From: CAYRVX01 sp964642165 | GTDB taxonomy: Bacteria > Planctomycetota > Phycisphaerae > SM23-33 | DNA length: 64,000 bases | Direction: 5' to 3' | NCBI GenBank assembly: GCA_964642165.1 | Contig: CAZXOC010000005.1 | Location: 1-64,000, forward strand | Shown: in pieces, positions 1-8,721 of the stretch | How the letters are laid out: every line of letters begins with the position of its first letter | Position numbering within the stretch: position 1 is the first letter of the stretch | Notes under the pieces: model-generated | The model's input: the letters and a program-made list of their open reading frames with translations, nothing else | What the model was told of the DNA's origin: nothing | Database searches by the model: none | Translations under genes and position numbers: made by a program

Positions 1-73
1 GTTGCTTTCCCGCCGCGTCGAGCCGATAATGGGCCCTGGGGAGTGGTCGGACCTCCCCGGCGGAGCAGCAGCC

Positions 74-406
74 ATGATCCAGTGCGAGCAGTGCGAGTTC
101 TACCATCGCAGCGAAAGCGGGGAAGTCACCTTCTCGTGCGACCCATTCCGCAACGTCAAGGAACCCGAGTGCCTGGCCAAGTGGCAGTTGATCAAGATCA
201 ACCAGATGGTCGCCGCCTACCACGCCACGCTCGACTACTACCGCAAGCTCGCGCCCATGCAGGAGAAGATGTTCAAGGTCATGGAGCGCGAGATTGACGA
301 GATGGACGAAGCGGAGAAGTGGAGGGTCGCCGACGACGAGGAAGAGGAGGAGGGCGAGGGCGACTCCGGCGGCGGGGGGGACTGGGACGCCAGCAAGCCC
401 TACTGA
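74..406 (+). CDS. Small Cys-containing protein with acidic tail, function unknown
   Basis: This is a 110-residue protein if it starts at the ATG at 74; an open frame extends to a TTG at position 2, but the Cys-rich part begins right after this ATG. Four cysteines lie near the N-terminus (C4, C7, C22, C33), the first two as CEQC, which could bind a zinc ion. A helical middle (about residues 37-80) is followed by a highly acidic E/D/G-rich tail, with runs of Glu and Gly and the end DASKPY. I do not recognise a named family. The layout fits a small cytoplasmic protein with a metal site at one end and a disordered tail. It stands alone, followed by about 210 bp that carry the promoter of the protease gene. 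Confidence 0.6.
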   Translation: MIQCEQCEFYHRSESGEVTFSCDPFRNVKEPECLAKWQLIKINQMVAAYHATLDYYRKLAPMQEKMFKVMEREIDEMDEAEKWRVADDEEEEEGEGDSGGGGDWDASKPY

Positions 407-503
407 CCCACCGGCGAGCAGGGGAGCGCCTCCCGATGCCCACGGGCGGCGGGCCGTGGGCCTCTTCGTCCCCGGACGCAGCGGGGGAGCGGGGCGCGAT
501 TTC

Positions 504-535
504 GTGGTCGTCAAGTTCCGGACCACTGGTATAAT
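504..535 (+). promoter_or_regulatory. Extended -10 promoter with inverted repeat
   Basis: A consensus TATAAT lies at 530-535, preceded by TGG to form an extended -10 element. No good -35 hexamer sits 17 bp upstream. A 6-bp inverted repeat, GTGGTC at 504-509 and GACCAC at 521-526, covers the -35 area and could be an operator. Predicted transcription starts near 542, leaving a leader of about 75 nt before the protease start at 618. Confidence 0.55.
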
Positions 536-617
536 AGAGCGAACTGCGCCGCGGTGAGTGTCGTCAAACAGCTAGAGCGAGCCGACAGCCAGTGGGTCGT
601 ATGCTAGGGAGAGTGGA

Positions 618-3176
618 GTGAAACGCGTTCTCTGTGAGCTTTGCGGGTGGGTGATCGTCGGGGCCGTCCTGTTGGCCGTTTCCTTTGGTGCCGCCGCCCC
701 GGGAACAAGGGCTACGGCCGTGTCCCCCTCCTCGGCGGCGGGGCTCGGTCTCGTCAAGCTGCGGACCCAGGGCCTCGAAAGCGCCTTGTCGGGTCGGTAC
801 GCCGAGGGGCTGGCGCAGCTTCGGCGGGTGGCGAAGGTGAAGCCCGGCGATCCTATCGTCACCGAGGCCTTGCCGTTGCTGGAAAGCTACCTCGAGCGCT
901 GGGGACGGGCGGCGACGCAGCGGAACGAGGAGTACGAGGCCGCCGTGCTGCGCGTCGGTTGGTGCGGGATCGCCCAGGCCTACGTGGAGAAGGCCGACGC
1001 CGAGCAACTGAAGAAGCTGCGGGAGGCCGTCAACGACGTCGTGCGGGCCTACAACGACGCCGGCACGGCCGACCAGCTTCACGACGCCGCGGACGCCGAG
1101 GCCGCCGAGCAGACGCGCAAGACGAGCATCGAGGCCCTCGGCAAGTCCATCGACGCGGCGAAGAAGGTCCGCAAGCTCCTGACGGACGATGAGGCGGACT
1201 ACGCGAAGACGTTCCGACCGGTCGTCGACGAGACGCGGAAGCTGCTGGACGAACACCGGCAGGCCTGGCGGGAGGCGGTCACGGATGAGCCCCGGCAGTG
1301 GCGTTTGGCCTCCAGGCGGCTGAAGGTCCTGGAGTACCGGGAGAGCCAGGCGCTGACCGACCTGGAGAGCATGACGTTCGACAAGCCGTGGCGGATCGGC
1401 CTGGCGCAGGCCCGCCTGGCGCGAAGGCTCCTCGAGGACAAGGAGCGGCTGGCCGGGGAGAAGTGGTTCACGTCCCTGGTGGCGGCGACCGAGTCGCGGG
1501 GCGAGGGCTACGTCAAGGACGCCAACTGGGACGACGCCCTGAGCGCCTATGGCGCGCTGGAGGAGCTCCTGCCCGACAGCGAGGAAGTGCAGACGACGGT
1601 CAAGACGGTCCAGCGGCACGTTCGCGTCCTGGGCCTGTACGGGCACAGCGACCCCAACGCCCAGCCCGACGACGGCAACGAACCGCTCTGGCGGCAGCTC
1701 GTCGAGAACGTCGACGTCGACATGGTCCGCAAGGCCATTCGCCAGCTCAACCAGGCGTACGTCTCCCCGATCGACTACCGCAAGGTCATCCAGGGCGGGC
1801 TGCGGGGCATCAAGGTACTGGCCGAGACGCCCCAGGTCGCCCACACGTTCCCGGGCCTCAAGGACGACACGAAGCGCGGCAAGTTCCTGAAGGCCATCGA
1901 GCTGCTGATCCGCGACGCGGAGGAGCGCGACCGCCTCGACGACGGCGACCTCGTGATCGCGCTGAACAGCGTGGTGGCGGCTTCCGATGAGACCGTGGAC
2001 ATCCCGGTCGGCGTGCTGGCGGTCGAGTTCACCGACGGGTTCCTGGACGAGCTGGATAAGTTCAGCGCGATGATCTGGCCGCACAGCGTGCCGGACTTCG
2101 AGAAGCGGACGATGGGACGCTTCCACGGGGTGGGTATCCAGATCACGAAGGAGCCCGGCGAGCCCCTTCGCGTCGTCACGCCGCTGGTCGGCTCGCCCGC
2201 CTTCCGCGCCGGCATCAAGGCCGGAGACCTGATCGTCAAGGTCTCCTCCCCGCCCAAGACCCCCAAGCAGGGCGTGCGGACCGAGAAGCTGCCCATCGAC
2301 AAGCTCGTCGACCTGATCATGGGCAAGCAGGGGACGAAGGTCTGCTTGACCATCAAGCGCGGCGGCCGCGAAAAGGACTACACGATCATCCGCGACAAGA
2401 TCCACATCCGCACGGTCAAGGGATGGCAGCGCGAGCCCAAGAGCGGGCAGTGGGACTACTTCCTCGATCCCGGGGCGAAGATCGGCTACCTCCGTCTGAC
2501 GCAGTTCACGGACCAGACGGCCGGAAACCTCGCCGCCGCGCTGCGGCAGATGAAGGCCGACGGCGCACGCTCCGTCGTGCTGGACCTGCGCTTCAACCCG
2601 GGCGGGCTGCTTCGCTCCGCGGCGAAGGTGGCCGACGAGTTCCTCTACGCCGGGCGCATCGTCTCCACCCGCGGGCGGCGCGGCAGGCAGCTCGCCGAGC
2701 TCAAGGCCAGTCCCGTCGGGCAGTTCCTCGACGGGGACCTCGTCGTGCTGGTCAACCAGTACAGCGCGTCGGCCGCCGAGATTGTCTCCGGAGCGCTGAA
2801 GGACTGGAAGCGCGCCCGGATCGTCGGCCAGCGCACCTACGGTAAGGGCAGCGTGCAGCACGTGATGTCCATCCGGGACCACCGGGCGCTGCTGAAGCTG
2901 ACCACGGCGTACTACTACCTGCCCCGCGGGCGCCTGCTCCACAGGAAGAACGGCGCGAAGGACTGGGGCGTCGACCCGGACGTCGAGGTGATGGTCACGC
3001 CGAACCAGATGCGGCAGTGGCTGGACATCCGCCGGAAGACCGACATCGTGCAGGAAGTGAACGAGCAGCAGCTCCGGGAGGAGCTGGTCAGGCAGTACGA
3101 CTCCGACTTGCAGCTCAACACGGCGGTGTTGATGCTGAAGCTGATGCAGCTTCGGGATCGCAGCGCCGCGGCGTGA
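618..3176 (+). CDS. Secreted S41 (C-terminal processing) protease with PDZ domain
   Basis: This is an 852-residue protein starting at a GTG preceded by GGAG-like sequence. A signal peptide covers about residues 1-30 (hydrophobic core VIVGAVLLAVSF). A long helical N-terminal region of about 480 residues precedes a PDZ domain (about 498-600, containing GVGIQI and the AGIKAGDLI carboxylate-binding region) and the S41 peptidase core (about 605-790). The Ser-Lys dyad is visible: the second Ser of the SASAAE motif is S718, and K743 lies in YGKGSVQ, spaced 25 residues apart as in Tsp/CtpA. It would cleave C-terminal regions of proteins in the periplasm or outside the cell. The long N-terminal domain makes it larger than typical CtpA (about 400-450 residues) and nearer Tsp/Prc size. 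Its stop codon overlaps the next start, so the two genes are probably translated together. Confidence 0.9.
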   Translation: MKRVLCELCGWVIVGAVLLAVSFGAAAPGTRATAVSPSSAAGLGLVKLRTQGLESALSGRYAEGLAQLRRVAKVKPGDPIVTEALPLLESYLERWGRAATQRNEEYEAAVLRVGWCGIAQAYVEKADAEQLKKLREAVNDVVRAYNDAGTADQLHDAADAEAAEQTRKTSIEALGKSIDAAKKVRKLLTDDEADYAKTFRPVVDETRKLLDEHRQAWREAVTDEPRQWRLASRRLKVLEYRESQALTDLESMTFDKPWRIGLAQARLARRLLEDKERLAGEKWFTSLVAATESRGEGYVKDANWDDALSAYGALEELLPDSEEVQTTVKTVQRHVRVLGLYGHSDPNAQPDDGNEPLWRQLVENVDVDMVRKAIRQLNQAYVSPIDYRKVIQGGLRGIKVLAETPQVAHTFPGLKDDTKRGKFLKAIELLIRDAEERDRLDDGDLVIALNSVVAASDETVDIPVGVLAVEFTDGFLDELDKFSAMIWPHSVPDFEKRTMGRFHGVGIQITKEPGEPLRVVTPLVGSPAFRAGIKAGDLIVKVSSPPKTPKQGVRTEKLPIDKLVDLIMGKQGTKVCLTIKRGGREKDYTIIRDKIHIRTVKGWQREPKSGQWDYFLDPGAKIGYLRLTQFTDQTAGNLAAALRQMKADGARSVVLDLRFNPGGLLRSAAKVADEFLYAGRIVSTRGRRGRQLAELKASPVGQFLDGDLVVLVNQYSASAAEIVSGALKDWKRARIVGQRTYGKGSVQHVMSIRDHRALLKLTTAYYYLPRGRLLHRKNGAKDWGVDPDVEVMVTPNQMRQWLDIRRKTDIVQEVNEQQLREELVRQYDSDLQLNTAVLMLKLMQLRDRSAAA

Positions 3177-4555
3177 GGGCCCCAGCCGTGCGGCGCCGTT
3201 GGGCCCTGGCGACGCTGGCGGGGCTTGTCGGCTGCCGTGCCGAGGTGCCCGCTACGCCGCATGCCCGCGCGCCGGTGCCCATCCCCGTGGCGGTCAAGCC
3301 GTTCCGCATGGCTCGACCGGACGTCGTCCTGCTGGTCACGGGCGGGACCAACGGCATGCTGGAGGTCTGCAACTGCCGCGGGCCCATGCCGGGCGGGCTC
3401 GCGCGGCGCAGCGGGCTGGTCCGGAGCTACCGCGCCGCCTTCGGCAATACCCTCCTGATCGACACCGGCGACGCGTTCTGGGTCGAGCCGAACGACCTCC
3501 GCAACGAGTTCCTGCTCAAGGGCTACGCGCAGATCGGCTATGACGCGGTCGTGCTGGGCGACCAGGAGTGGGCCGCCGACAGCCGCCGCCTGGCCAGGCT
3601 GCAAGCCGCGACCGGGCTGACCTACCTGTCGACGAACGTTTCGGCCGACGGCGTGGAGACGGTTCCCCTCGTTCGACGGGAGGTCGGCGGCACCCGCGTG
3701 GCGATCCTGTCGGACGTTCCGAGGGATTCCTTCCACTTCGTGCCCGGCGAACGGGTCGCGCAGCTTGGCATGTCGGGCTCGGCCGCGGTGGGCGACCGCA
3801 TCGCCGAGCTCAAGAAGGCCGGGTTCCTCGTCGTCCTGGTCGCGCACATGGGCAGCGAGGCCCTGGAGGCCTGTGCCCCCGCCTCCGCGGCCGATCTGAT
3901 CCTCCGGGGCCACACCACGCGCTCCGAGCCGAAGCTCCTCCGCATCGGCGGCAAGCCCGTCGTGAAGGTCGGCGGCTCCGAGACGGTCGGCGCCGTGGCC
4001 CTGAAGGTCCGCGACGGCCGCATCGCCGAGATGGACTACCGCGTCGAGGTGGTCGACACGTCGTGGCCGTTGGACAAGCGGCTGATCCAGACGTACCAGG
4101 CCTACGCCCACGCGGCCATGCGCCGCGCCCTGGACGCCGAACGGAAGGCGGGCCTGCAGTACGTTCCCTCGGCCGTATGCGGCCGCTGCCATCGCGCCCC
4201 GTATGCCGCGTGGAAGGCCGGGCCGCACGCCCGGGCCTACAAGACGCTCCAGCGGGTCCGGCGCACGGGCGATCCGAACTGCCTCATGTGCCACACGAGC
4301 GGCTTCGGCACGAAGCAGGGCTTCCGCACGTTCGCGAAGACGCCGCGGCTGGCGGGCGTCAACTGCCAGGACTGCCACCGCTTCAACGAGCCCGAGCATC
4401 ACCGCAAGGGCTTCCGCTTCCCGCCGGTGAGCAAGGACGTCTGCACCACCTGCCACACGCCCGTGACCGATCCGAAGTTCCAGTACGGCAAGAGGCTCCC
4501 CAAGGTCCGCTGCCCGCCGGCTCGCGCGGCTTCGGCCGAGCGCAACTCCTCGTGA
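3173..4555 (+). CDS. Tetrahaem cytochrome c / UshA-like metallophosphatase lipoprotein
   Basis: I chose the GTG at 3173, which overlaps the protease stop (GTGA), giving 460 residues; a GTG at 3188 is an alternative. The N-terminus RRRWALATLAGLVGC ends in a lipobox with lipid-bearing Cys at residue 21. Residues about 45-320 resemble the UshA/5'-nucleotidase-like domain often joined to cytochromes in planctomycetes, recognisable by VCNCRGPMPGGLARR (the 'CGC...GGLARR' signature) and by IDTGD and ILRGHTTR. Four CxxCH haem c sites follow: CGRCH (C336), CLMCH (C370), CQDCH (C398) and CTTCH (C424). The C-terminal domain resembles cytochrome c554-type proteins. The likely role is an outer-surface or periplasmic redox protein; the substrate is unknown and the phosphatase metal ligands are not all evident. 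Expression is probably coupled to the S41 protease. Confidence 0.8.
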   Translation: MRAPAVRRRWALATLAGLVGCRAEVPATPHARAPVPIPVAVKPFRMARPDVVLLVTGGTNGMLEVCNCRGPMPGGLARRSGLVRSYRAAFGNTLLIDTGDAFWVEPNDLRNEFLLKGYAQIGYDAVVLGDQEWAADSRRLARLQAATGLTYLSTNVSADGVETVPLVRREVGGTRVAILSDVPRDSFHFVPGERVAQLGMSGSAAVGDRIAELKKAGFLVVLVAHMGSEALEACAPASAADLILRGHTTRSEPKLLRIGGKPVVKVGGSETVGAVALKVRDGRIAEMDYRVEVVDTSWPLDKRLIQTYQAYAHAAMRRALDAERKAGLQYVPSAVCGRCHRAPYAAWKAGPHARAYKTLQRVRRTGDPNCLMCHTSGFGTKQGFRTFAKTPRLAGVNCQDCHRFNEPEHHRKGFRFPPVSKDVCTTCHTPVTDPKFQYGKRLPKVRCPPARAASAERNSS

Positions 4556-4685
4556 CGACCCCGCCCCAACAGCTCGCGACCGACGCCGCGGGTGCTGCCG
4601 CGAACTGCTTGAAAGCCGCCGCGCAGGCGATAGCATCGGTGGCGCCATGCGGCCGGCAATCTCGCCGCGTAAGGGAGTAGCAGGT

Positions 4686-6005
4686 ATGGGCGAAAAGAGA
4701 CGGTACGCGCAGGTCGGCTGCGGCGGGCGCAGTGGGATGTACACCAAGGCCATCTGCCGGACGTACCCCGAGACGTGCGAGATCGTCGGCATCTGCGACC
4801 GCAACGAAGGCCGCATGCGCGTCAAGAACGAGCAGATCGCCTCCTTCGGCGGCCGGCCCGTGCCGATGTACCCGGCCGAGGACTTCGACCGGATGATCGC
4901 CGAGACCCGCCCGGACCACGTCATCGTGACGACCGGCCCGGACGTGACGCACAGCGACTACATCGTCCGCACGATGGAGCTCGGCGTCGACGTGGTCACG
5001 GAGAAGCCCATGACCACCGACGAGGTTCGCTGCCGGAAGATCCTCCGGACGATCCGCGACACCGGCCGGCACTGCCAGGTGACGTTTAACTACCGCTACG
5101 CGCCGCACCGCAGCCAGGTGAAGGAGATCCTCGACTCCGGGGCGATCGGGAAGGTGCTGAGCGTGGATTTCTGCTGGCCGCTCGATACGCGGCACGGGGC
5201 GGACTACTTCCGCCGCTGGCACCGCATGCGCGGCAACTCCGGATCGCTGCTGGTGCACAAGGCCACCCACCACTTCGACCTGGTCAACTGGTGGATCGAC
5301 GACCGCCCGGAGGAGGTCTTCTGTCATGCCAGCCGGCAGTACTACGTGCCCGCCACGGCCGAGCGGCTGGGACTGGCCGACCACGGCGAACGCTGCCTCG
5401 ACTGCCCCGTGAAGGACGCCTGCCCGTTCTACCTGGACCTGGCCGGCAACGAGCACCTCAAGAAGCTCTACCTGGACCACGAGCAGGAGGACGGCTACTT
5501 CCGCGATCGCTGCGTCTTCGCGCCGGAGATCGACATCTGGGACAACATGTCGGTGACGGTGCGGTATCGCCGCGGCGCCGTGATGAGCTACTTCCTGCAC
5601 TCCTCCTCTCCGTGGGAAGGCTACCAGATCGCCTTCAACGGCTCGAAGGGGCGGCTGGAGCACGGCTCGGCGCAGTTCTCCTACATCAGCGGGGCCGACG
5701 AGGAAGCCCCCGGCGAGCTGAAGAAGGAGGGCACCTACGTCACGCTGATGCCGCACTTCACCCCGCCCGAGGAGTTCCAGGCCGTCCCCGTCCGCACGGC
5801 CGCGGGCGGGCACGGTGGGGGGGACGACCCGCTTCTGGCCGACATCTTCGATCCCGACGCCCCGCCCGACCCGCTGCACCGCAAGGCCGACCACGTCGAT
5901 GGGGCCTACTCGATCCTGGTGGGGGTGGCCGCCTACCACAGCATCGACACCGGGCAGGCCGTCCGGATCGCCGACCTCCTCGGCGATGCGCCCATCGAAG
6001 ACTGA
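4686..6005 (+). CDS. Gfo/Idh/MocA family NAD(P)-dependent oxidoreductase
   Basis: The protein has 439 residues from the ATG at 4686, chosen because it has a Shine-Dalgarno-like GGGAG upstream and begins just before the Rossmann fold; an in-frame ATG at 4647 lacks these. The N-terminal nucleotide-binding motif is VGCGGRSG, and the family EKP motif is present (VTEKPMTT, K107). The C-terminal beta-sheet domain contains KATHHFDLVNWW, the family's substrate-side helix. A Cys cluster, CLDCPVKDAC followed by DRC, lies about residues 238-280 and could bind metal; I recall similar clusters in some planctomycete members. Family members oxidise or reduce sugars, inositols or their derivatives in the cytoplasm. 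Without a signal peptide, it differs from the many exported Gfo/Idh proteins of planctomycetes. The substrate cannot be read from the sequence. Confidence 0.85.
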   Translation: MGEKRRYAQVGCGGRSGMYTKAICRTYPETCEIVGICDRNEGRMRVKNEQIASFGGRPVPMYPAEDFDRMIAETRPDHVIVTTGPDVTHSDYIVRTMELGVDVVTEKPMTTDEVRCRKILRTIRDTGRHCQVTFNYRYAPHRSQVKEILDSGAIGKVLSVDFCWPLDTRHGADYFRRWHRMRGNSGSLLVHKATHHFDLVNWWIDDRPEEVFCHASRQYYVPATAERLGLADHGERCLDCPVKDACPFYLDLAGNEHLKKLYLDHEQEDGYFRDRCVFAPEIDIWDNMSVTVRYRRGAVMSYFLHSSSPWEGYQIAFNGSKGRLEHGSAQFSYISGADEEAPGELKKEGTYVTLMPHFTPPEEFQAVPVRTAAGGHGGGDDPLLADIFDPDAPPDPLHRKADHVDGAYSILVGVAAYHSIDTGQAVRIADLLGDAPIED

Positions 6006-6065
6006 GCCGCCTGCCACAAAAGGGGCTGAGATCCCGAAAGCGCCGTTTCTTTGGCGAAACGCGCG

Positions 6066-6110
6066 TTGACTTGCGGCAACATGCCGCTGTAGAGTGGCAA
6101 CACATTTCGC
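6066..6110 (+). promoter_or_regulatory. Sigma-70-type promoter with palindromic operator before ntrB-like gene
   Basis: TTGACT (6066-6071) and TAGAGT (6090-6095) are separated by 18 bp. The spacer contains a perfect inverted repeat, GCGGCA-ACA-TGCCGC (6073-6087), a plausible repressor or autoregulator site. The ATG at 6111 follows the -10 by only 15 bp and has no clear Shine-Dalgarno sequence, so the mRNA would be almost leaderless. Confidence 0.55.
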
Positions 6111-7223
6111 ATGGGAACCGATCCGCAAGAACTGATCCGGCTCGTCCTTGACGCACTGCCGCAGGCGGCGCTGGTGGTCCGCCGGGACGGGAAGGTTCTC
6201 CTGCGGAACGCCGCGGCCGAGGCGATGCTGTCCGCCGGCGAGCAGGTCGAGCCCCTGCTGGACCGGGGCCACGGCTCGGAGGTCCACTGGGAGACGGAGA
6301 TGACCGCCTTGGCCGAGGGCGCCGGGCGGGTGATCCGCCGGAACCTGGCCCTGACGGGCCGGGGCAGCCGGCGGCTGCTCGTTGATGTCTACCTGAGGGA
6401 CATGGGCTGGCGGCTTCCCATGGGGCGCAGCGCGCCCGGCGGGGAAGGCCCGGCGGACCCCTGCGACGGCCAGCCGTGCGTCCTGATGCTCGTGGAGGAT
6501 ATCTCCGGGCGCAGGTCGATGCAGCGCCGCGTGGCCGCAGGGGAGCGGCTGGCGGCGGCCGGGGCCTTGGCGGCGCGGGTCGCCCACGAGCTGAACAACC
6601 CCCTCGACGGCGTGCTGCGCTTCGTCGGCCTGGCCGAGCGACTGGCCAATGCGGAGGCGGGCAAGTACCTCGCCAGCGCGCGCGAGGGGCTGATGCGGAT
6701 GGCGGGGATCATCCGGGGTCTGCTGGAGCAAGGCCGCCCGTGGCAGGCCGCCGGCGAGCGGGCGCCCGTTCGCCGTCTGCTGGACGAGGCCATCACCGCG
6801 ATGCACCCGCGCGCCCAGAGCCTCGGGGTGGCGATCGTCTGCGACCTGGACGATGCCGTGGAGGGCCTGGCCGAGGGCACCGTCTTCCAGGTCTTCTGCA
6901 ACGTCATCAAGAACGCACTGGATGCGATGCCCAACGGGGGCATGCTCCAGATCCGCCTGGCCCCGGCGGCCGACGGCTGCGACATCGAGTTCAGCGACAC
7001 GGGCTGCGGGCTGACGGACGCCGAGGCCGAGCGAATCTTCGAGCCGTTCTACACGACCAAGCCCCCGGCGGAGGGCTGCGGACTGGGGCTGGCGATCTGC
7101 CGGGAGATCGTCGGCCGCCTGGGCGGGACGATCTCGGCCCGGGGCCGGAGCAGCGGCGGGGTGACCGTGGCGGTGCGCCTGCCGTTGGAGCCCCCTTGGA
7201 AAGCCACGGCGCAGGAAAAGTGA
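6111..7223 (+). CDS. NtrB-type sensor histidine kinase
   Basis: This 370-residue protein has no membrane segment or signal peptide and so is probably cytosolic. The N-terminal 130 residues look PAS-like (PQAALVVRRDGKVLLRN). The HisKA dimerisation domain has the H-box VAHELNNPLDGV with phospho-accepting H159. The HATPase domain carries the N-box (NVIKNALDAM), G1 (DTGCGL), F-box (FEPFYTTK) and G2 (GCGLGLAICREIV). The HELNNPL box and this architecture are typical of NtrB-like kinases. The response regulator gene starts 3 nt after the stop, so the two form one transcription unit. The signal sensed is unknown. Confidence 0.9.
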   Translation: MGTDPQELIRLVLDALPQAALVVRRDGKVLLRNAAAEAMLSAGEQVEPLLDRGHGSEVHWETEMTALAEGAGRVIRRNLALTGRGSRRLLVDVYLRDMGWRLPMGRSAPGGEGPADPCDGQPCVLMLVEDISGRRSMQRRVAAGERLAAAGALAARVAHELNNPLDGVLRFVGLAERLANAEAGKYLASAREGLMRMAGIIRGLLEQGRPWQAAGERAPVRRLLDEAITAMHPRAQSLGVAIVCDLDDAVEGLAEGTVFQVFCNVIKNALDAMPNGGMLQIRLAPAADGCDIEFSDTGCGLTDAEAERIFEPFYTTKPPAEGCGLGLAICREIVGRLGGTISARGRSSGGVTVAVRLPLEPPWKATAQEK

Positions 7224-7225
7224 TC

Positions 7226-8632
7226 ATGAAGACGATCCCCGAGCCGGCCACGGCGAGCAAGACGAGCATCCTCCTGGTGGACGACGACCAGATCATCCTG
7301 GACAGCCTGGGCGGCTTCCTGGAGCTGGAAGGCTACGGCGTGGCCGCCGTCAGCACGATCGCCCAGGCCATCGAGTGCCTGAAGGCCTCCGCCGTCAGCC
7401 TGGTCATCACCGACGTGTCCATGCCCACGAGCGACGGTTTCGAGTTGCTCCGCTACGTCCGGTCGAACCATGAGGACGTGGTGGTGATCCTGGTGACGGG
7501 CTACGGGACGATCGAGTCGGCCGTCGAGGCGATCAAGCAGGGCGCGTACGACTACCTGACCAAGCCGATCATCGACGACGACGTTCGGATGGCGGTCCAG
7601 CGGGCGCTGCAGCAGCAGCAGCTCCTGGCCGAGAATCGCCAGCTCAAGCAGGCCCTGTCGGACCGCTACAGCTTCGAGAACATCATCGGGCAGGACTACC
7701 GGATGGCGAAGGTGTTCGAGCTGATCGAGGCCGTCGCCGACAGCCGGACCACCGTCCTGATCACCGGCGAAAGCGGCACGGGCAAGAGCCTGATCGCGCG
7801 GGCGATCCACGCGCACTCGCCGCGCCACCACGAGGCGTTCGTGGAGGTCGCCTGCGGCGCCCTGCCCGACACGCTGCTGGAGAGCGAGCTGTTCGGGCAC
7901 GTCCGGGGCGCCTTCACGCACGCCGTCAGCGACAAGCCGGGGAAGTTCAGCGCCGCCGACCGGGGGACGATCTTCCTGGACGAGGTCGCCACGGCCAGCC
8001 CGCAGCTCCAGGTCAAGCTCCTCCGCGTCCTCCAGGAGCGCCAGTTCGAGCCCATCGGCTCCAACCAGACCCAGGAGGTGGACGTGCGGGTGATCCTGGC
8101 GACGAACCACGACCTCCGCGCCGAGGTCCAGGCCTCACGCTTCCGCGAGGACCTCTACTACCGCATCGACGTCGTGAACGTCGCCCTGCCCCCTCTCCGC
8201 GAGCGGATCGGCGACATCCCCGTCCTCACCGAGCACTTCCTCCGGAAGTACCTCCAGGACACCACCCGGCGGATCGAGGGCTTCTCGCCCGAGGCCGTCG
8301 AGGTCATGCATCGCTACCCCTGGCCGGGCAACGTCCGCGAGCTGGAGAACTGCGTCGAGCGCGCCGTCGTCCTGTGCCGCAGCCCCCTGATCGGCGTCGA
8401 CGACCTGCCGCCCGCTGTCCTTCAGGTCACCAGCGTTCCGGCCGGACAGGCCACGCTCTCCGGCGAGCCACTGACCCTCAACCGGGCGCTTCAGGGTCCC
8501 GAAAAGCAGATCATCCTCCACGCCCTCCAGGCCCACGGCGGCAACCGGCAGGCCACCGCCGCCTCGCTGGGCATCAACCGCACCACCCTCTACAAGAAGA
8601 TGAAGAAGTACGACCTCATGGACGTGGTGTGA
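7226..8632 (+). CDS. NtrC-family response regulator with variant GAFTHA loop
   Basis: The start is the ATG at 7226, two nucleotides after the kinase stop, giving 468 residues. The receiver domain (about 10-125) has the phosphorylation site D63 in ITDVSMP. The AAA+ domain (about 155-385) has Walker A GESGTGKS (181-188) and Walker B-like GTIFLDEV. A Fis-type helix-turn-helix lies at the C-terminus (GGNRQATAASLGINRTTLYK). The L1 loop that contacts sigma-54 is normally GAFTGA; here it reads GAFTHA (228-233), with His at 232. In characterised bacterial enhancer-binding proteins this loop couples ATP hydrolysis to sigma-54 holoenzyme, and substitutions often impair or alter that step. The protein may therefore activate differently or act at sigma-70 promoters. 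Its target genes are unknown. Confidence 0.9.
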   Translation: MKTIPEPATASKTSILLVDDDQIILDSLGGFLELEGYGVAAVSTIAQAIECLKASAVSLVITDVSMPTSDGFELLRYVRSNHEDVVVILVTGYGTIESAVEAIKQGAYDYLTKPIIDDDVRMAVQRALQQQQLLAENRQLKQALSDRYSFENIIGQDYRMAKVFELIEAVADSRTTVLITGESGTGKSLIARAIHAHSPRHHEAFVEVACGALPDTLLESELFGHVRGAFTHAVSDKPGKFSAADRGTIFLDEVATASPQLQVKLLRVLQERQFEPIGSNQTQEVDVRVILATNHDLRAEVQASRFREDLYYRIDVVNVALPPLRERIGDIPVLTEHFLRKYLQDTTRRIEGFSPEAVEVMHRYPWPGNVRELENCVERAVVLCRSPLIGVDDLPPAVLQVTSVPAGQATLSGEPLTLNRALQGPEKQIILHALQAHGGNRQATAASLGINRTTLYKKMKKYDLMDVV

Positions 8633-8721
8633 CCGCCCCGAGCGGGCCTTGTCACGTTGCCCCGGCCTGTGTAGGGTCCGCGGGACCGTCTGCGATTGTC
8701 TCCAGATCGAGGGAGCCAGGC

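Noticed and set aside
564..2942. 792-residue minus-strand frame opposite the S41 protease
   Set aside because: The plus strand has the signal peptide, PDZ and catalytic dyad; the antisense has no recognisable domain.
6095..6110. Possible sigma-54 promoter (TGGCAACACATTTCGC) before the kinase gene
   Set aside because: The GG-to-GC spacing is one base too long and TTGC is not present; the sigma-70-type pair fits better.
4383..6806. 807-residue minus-strand frame across the Gfo/Idh and kinase genes
   Set aside because: Crosses two genes supported by motifs on the other strand.
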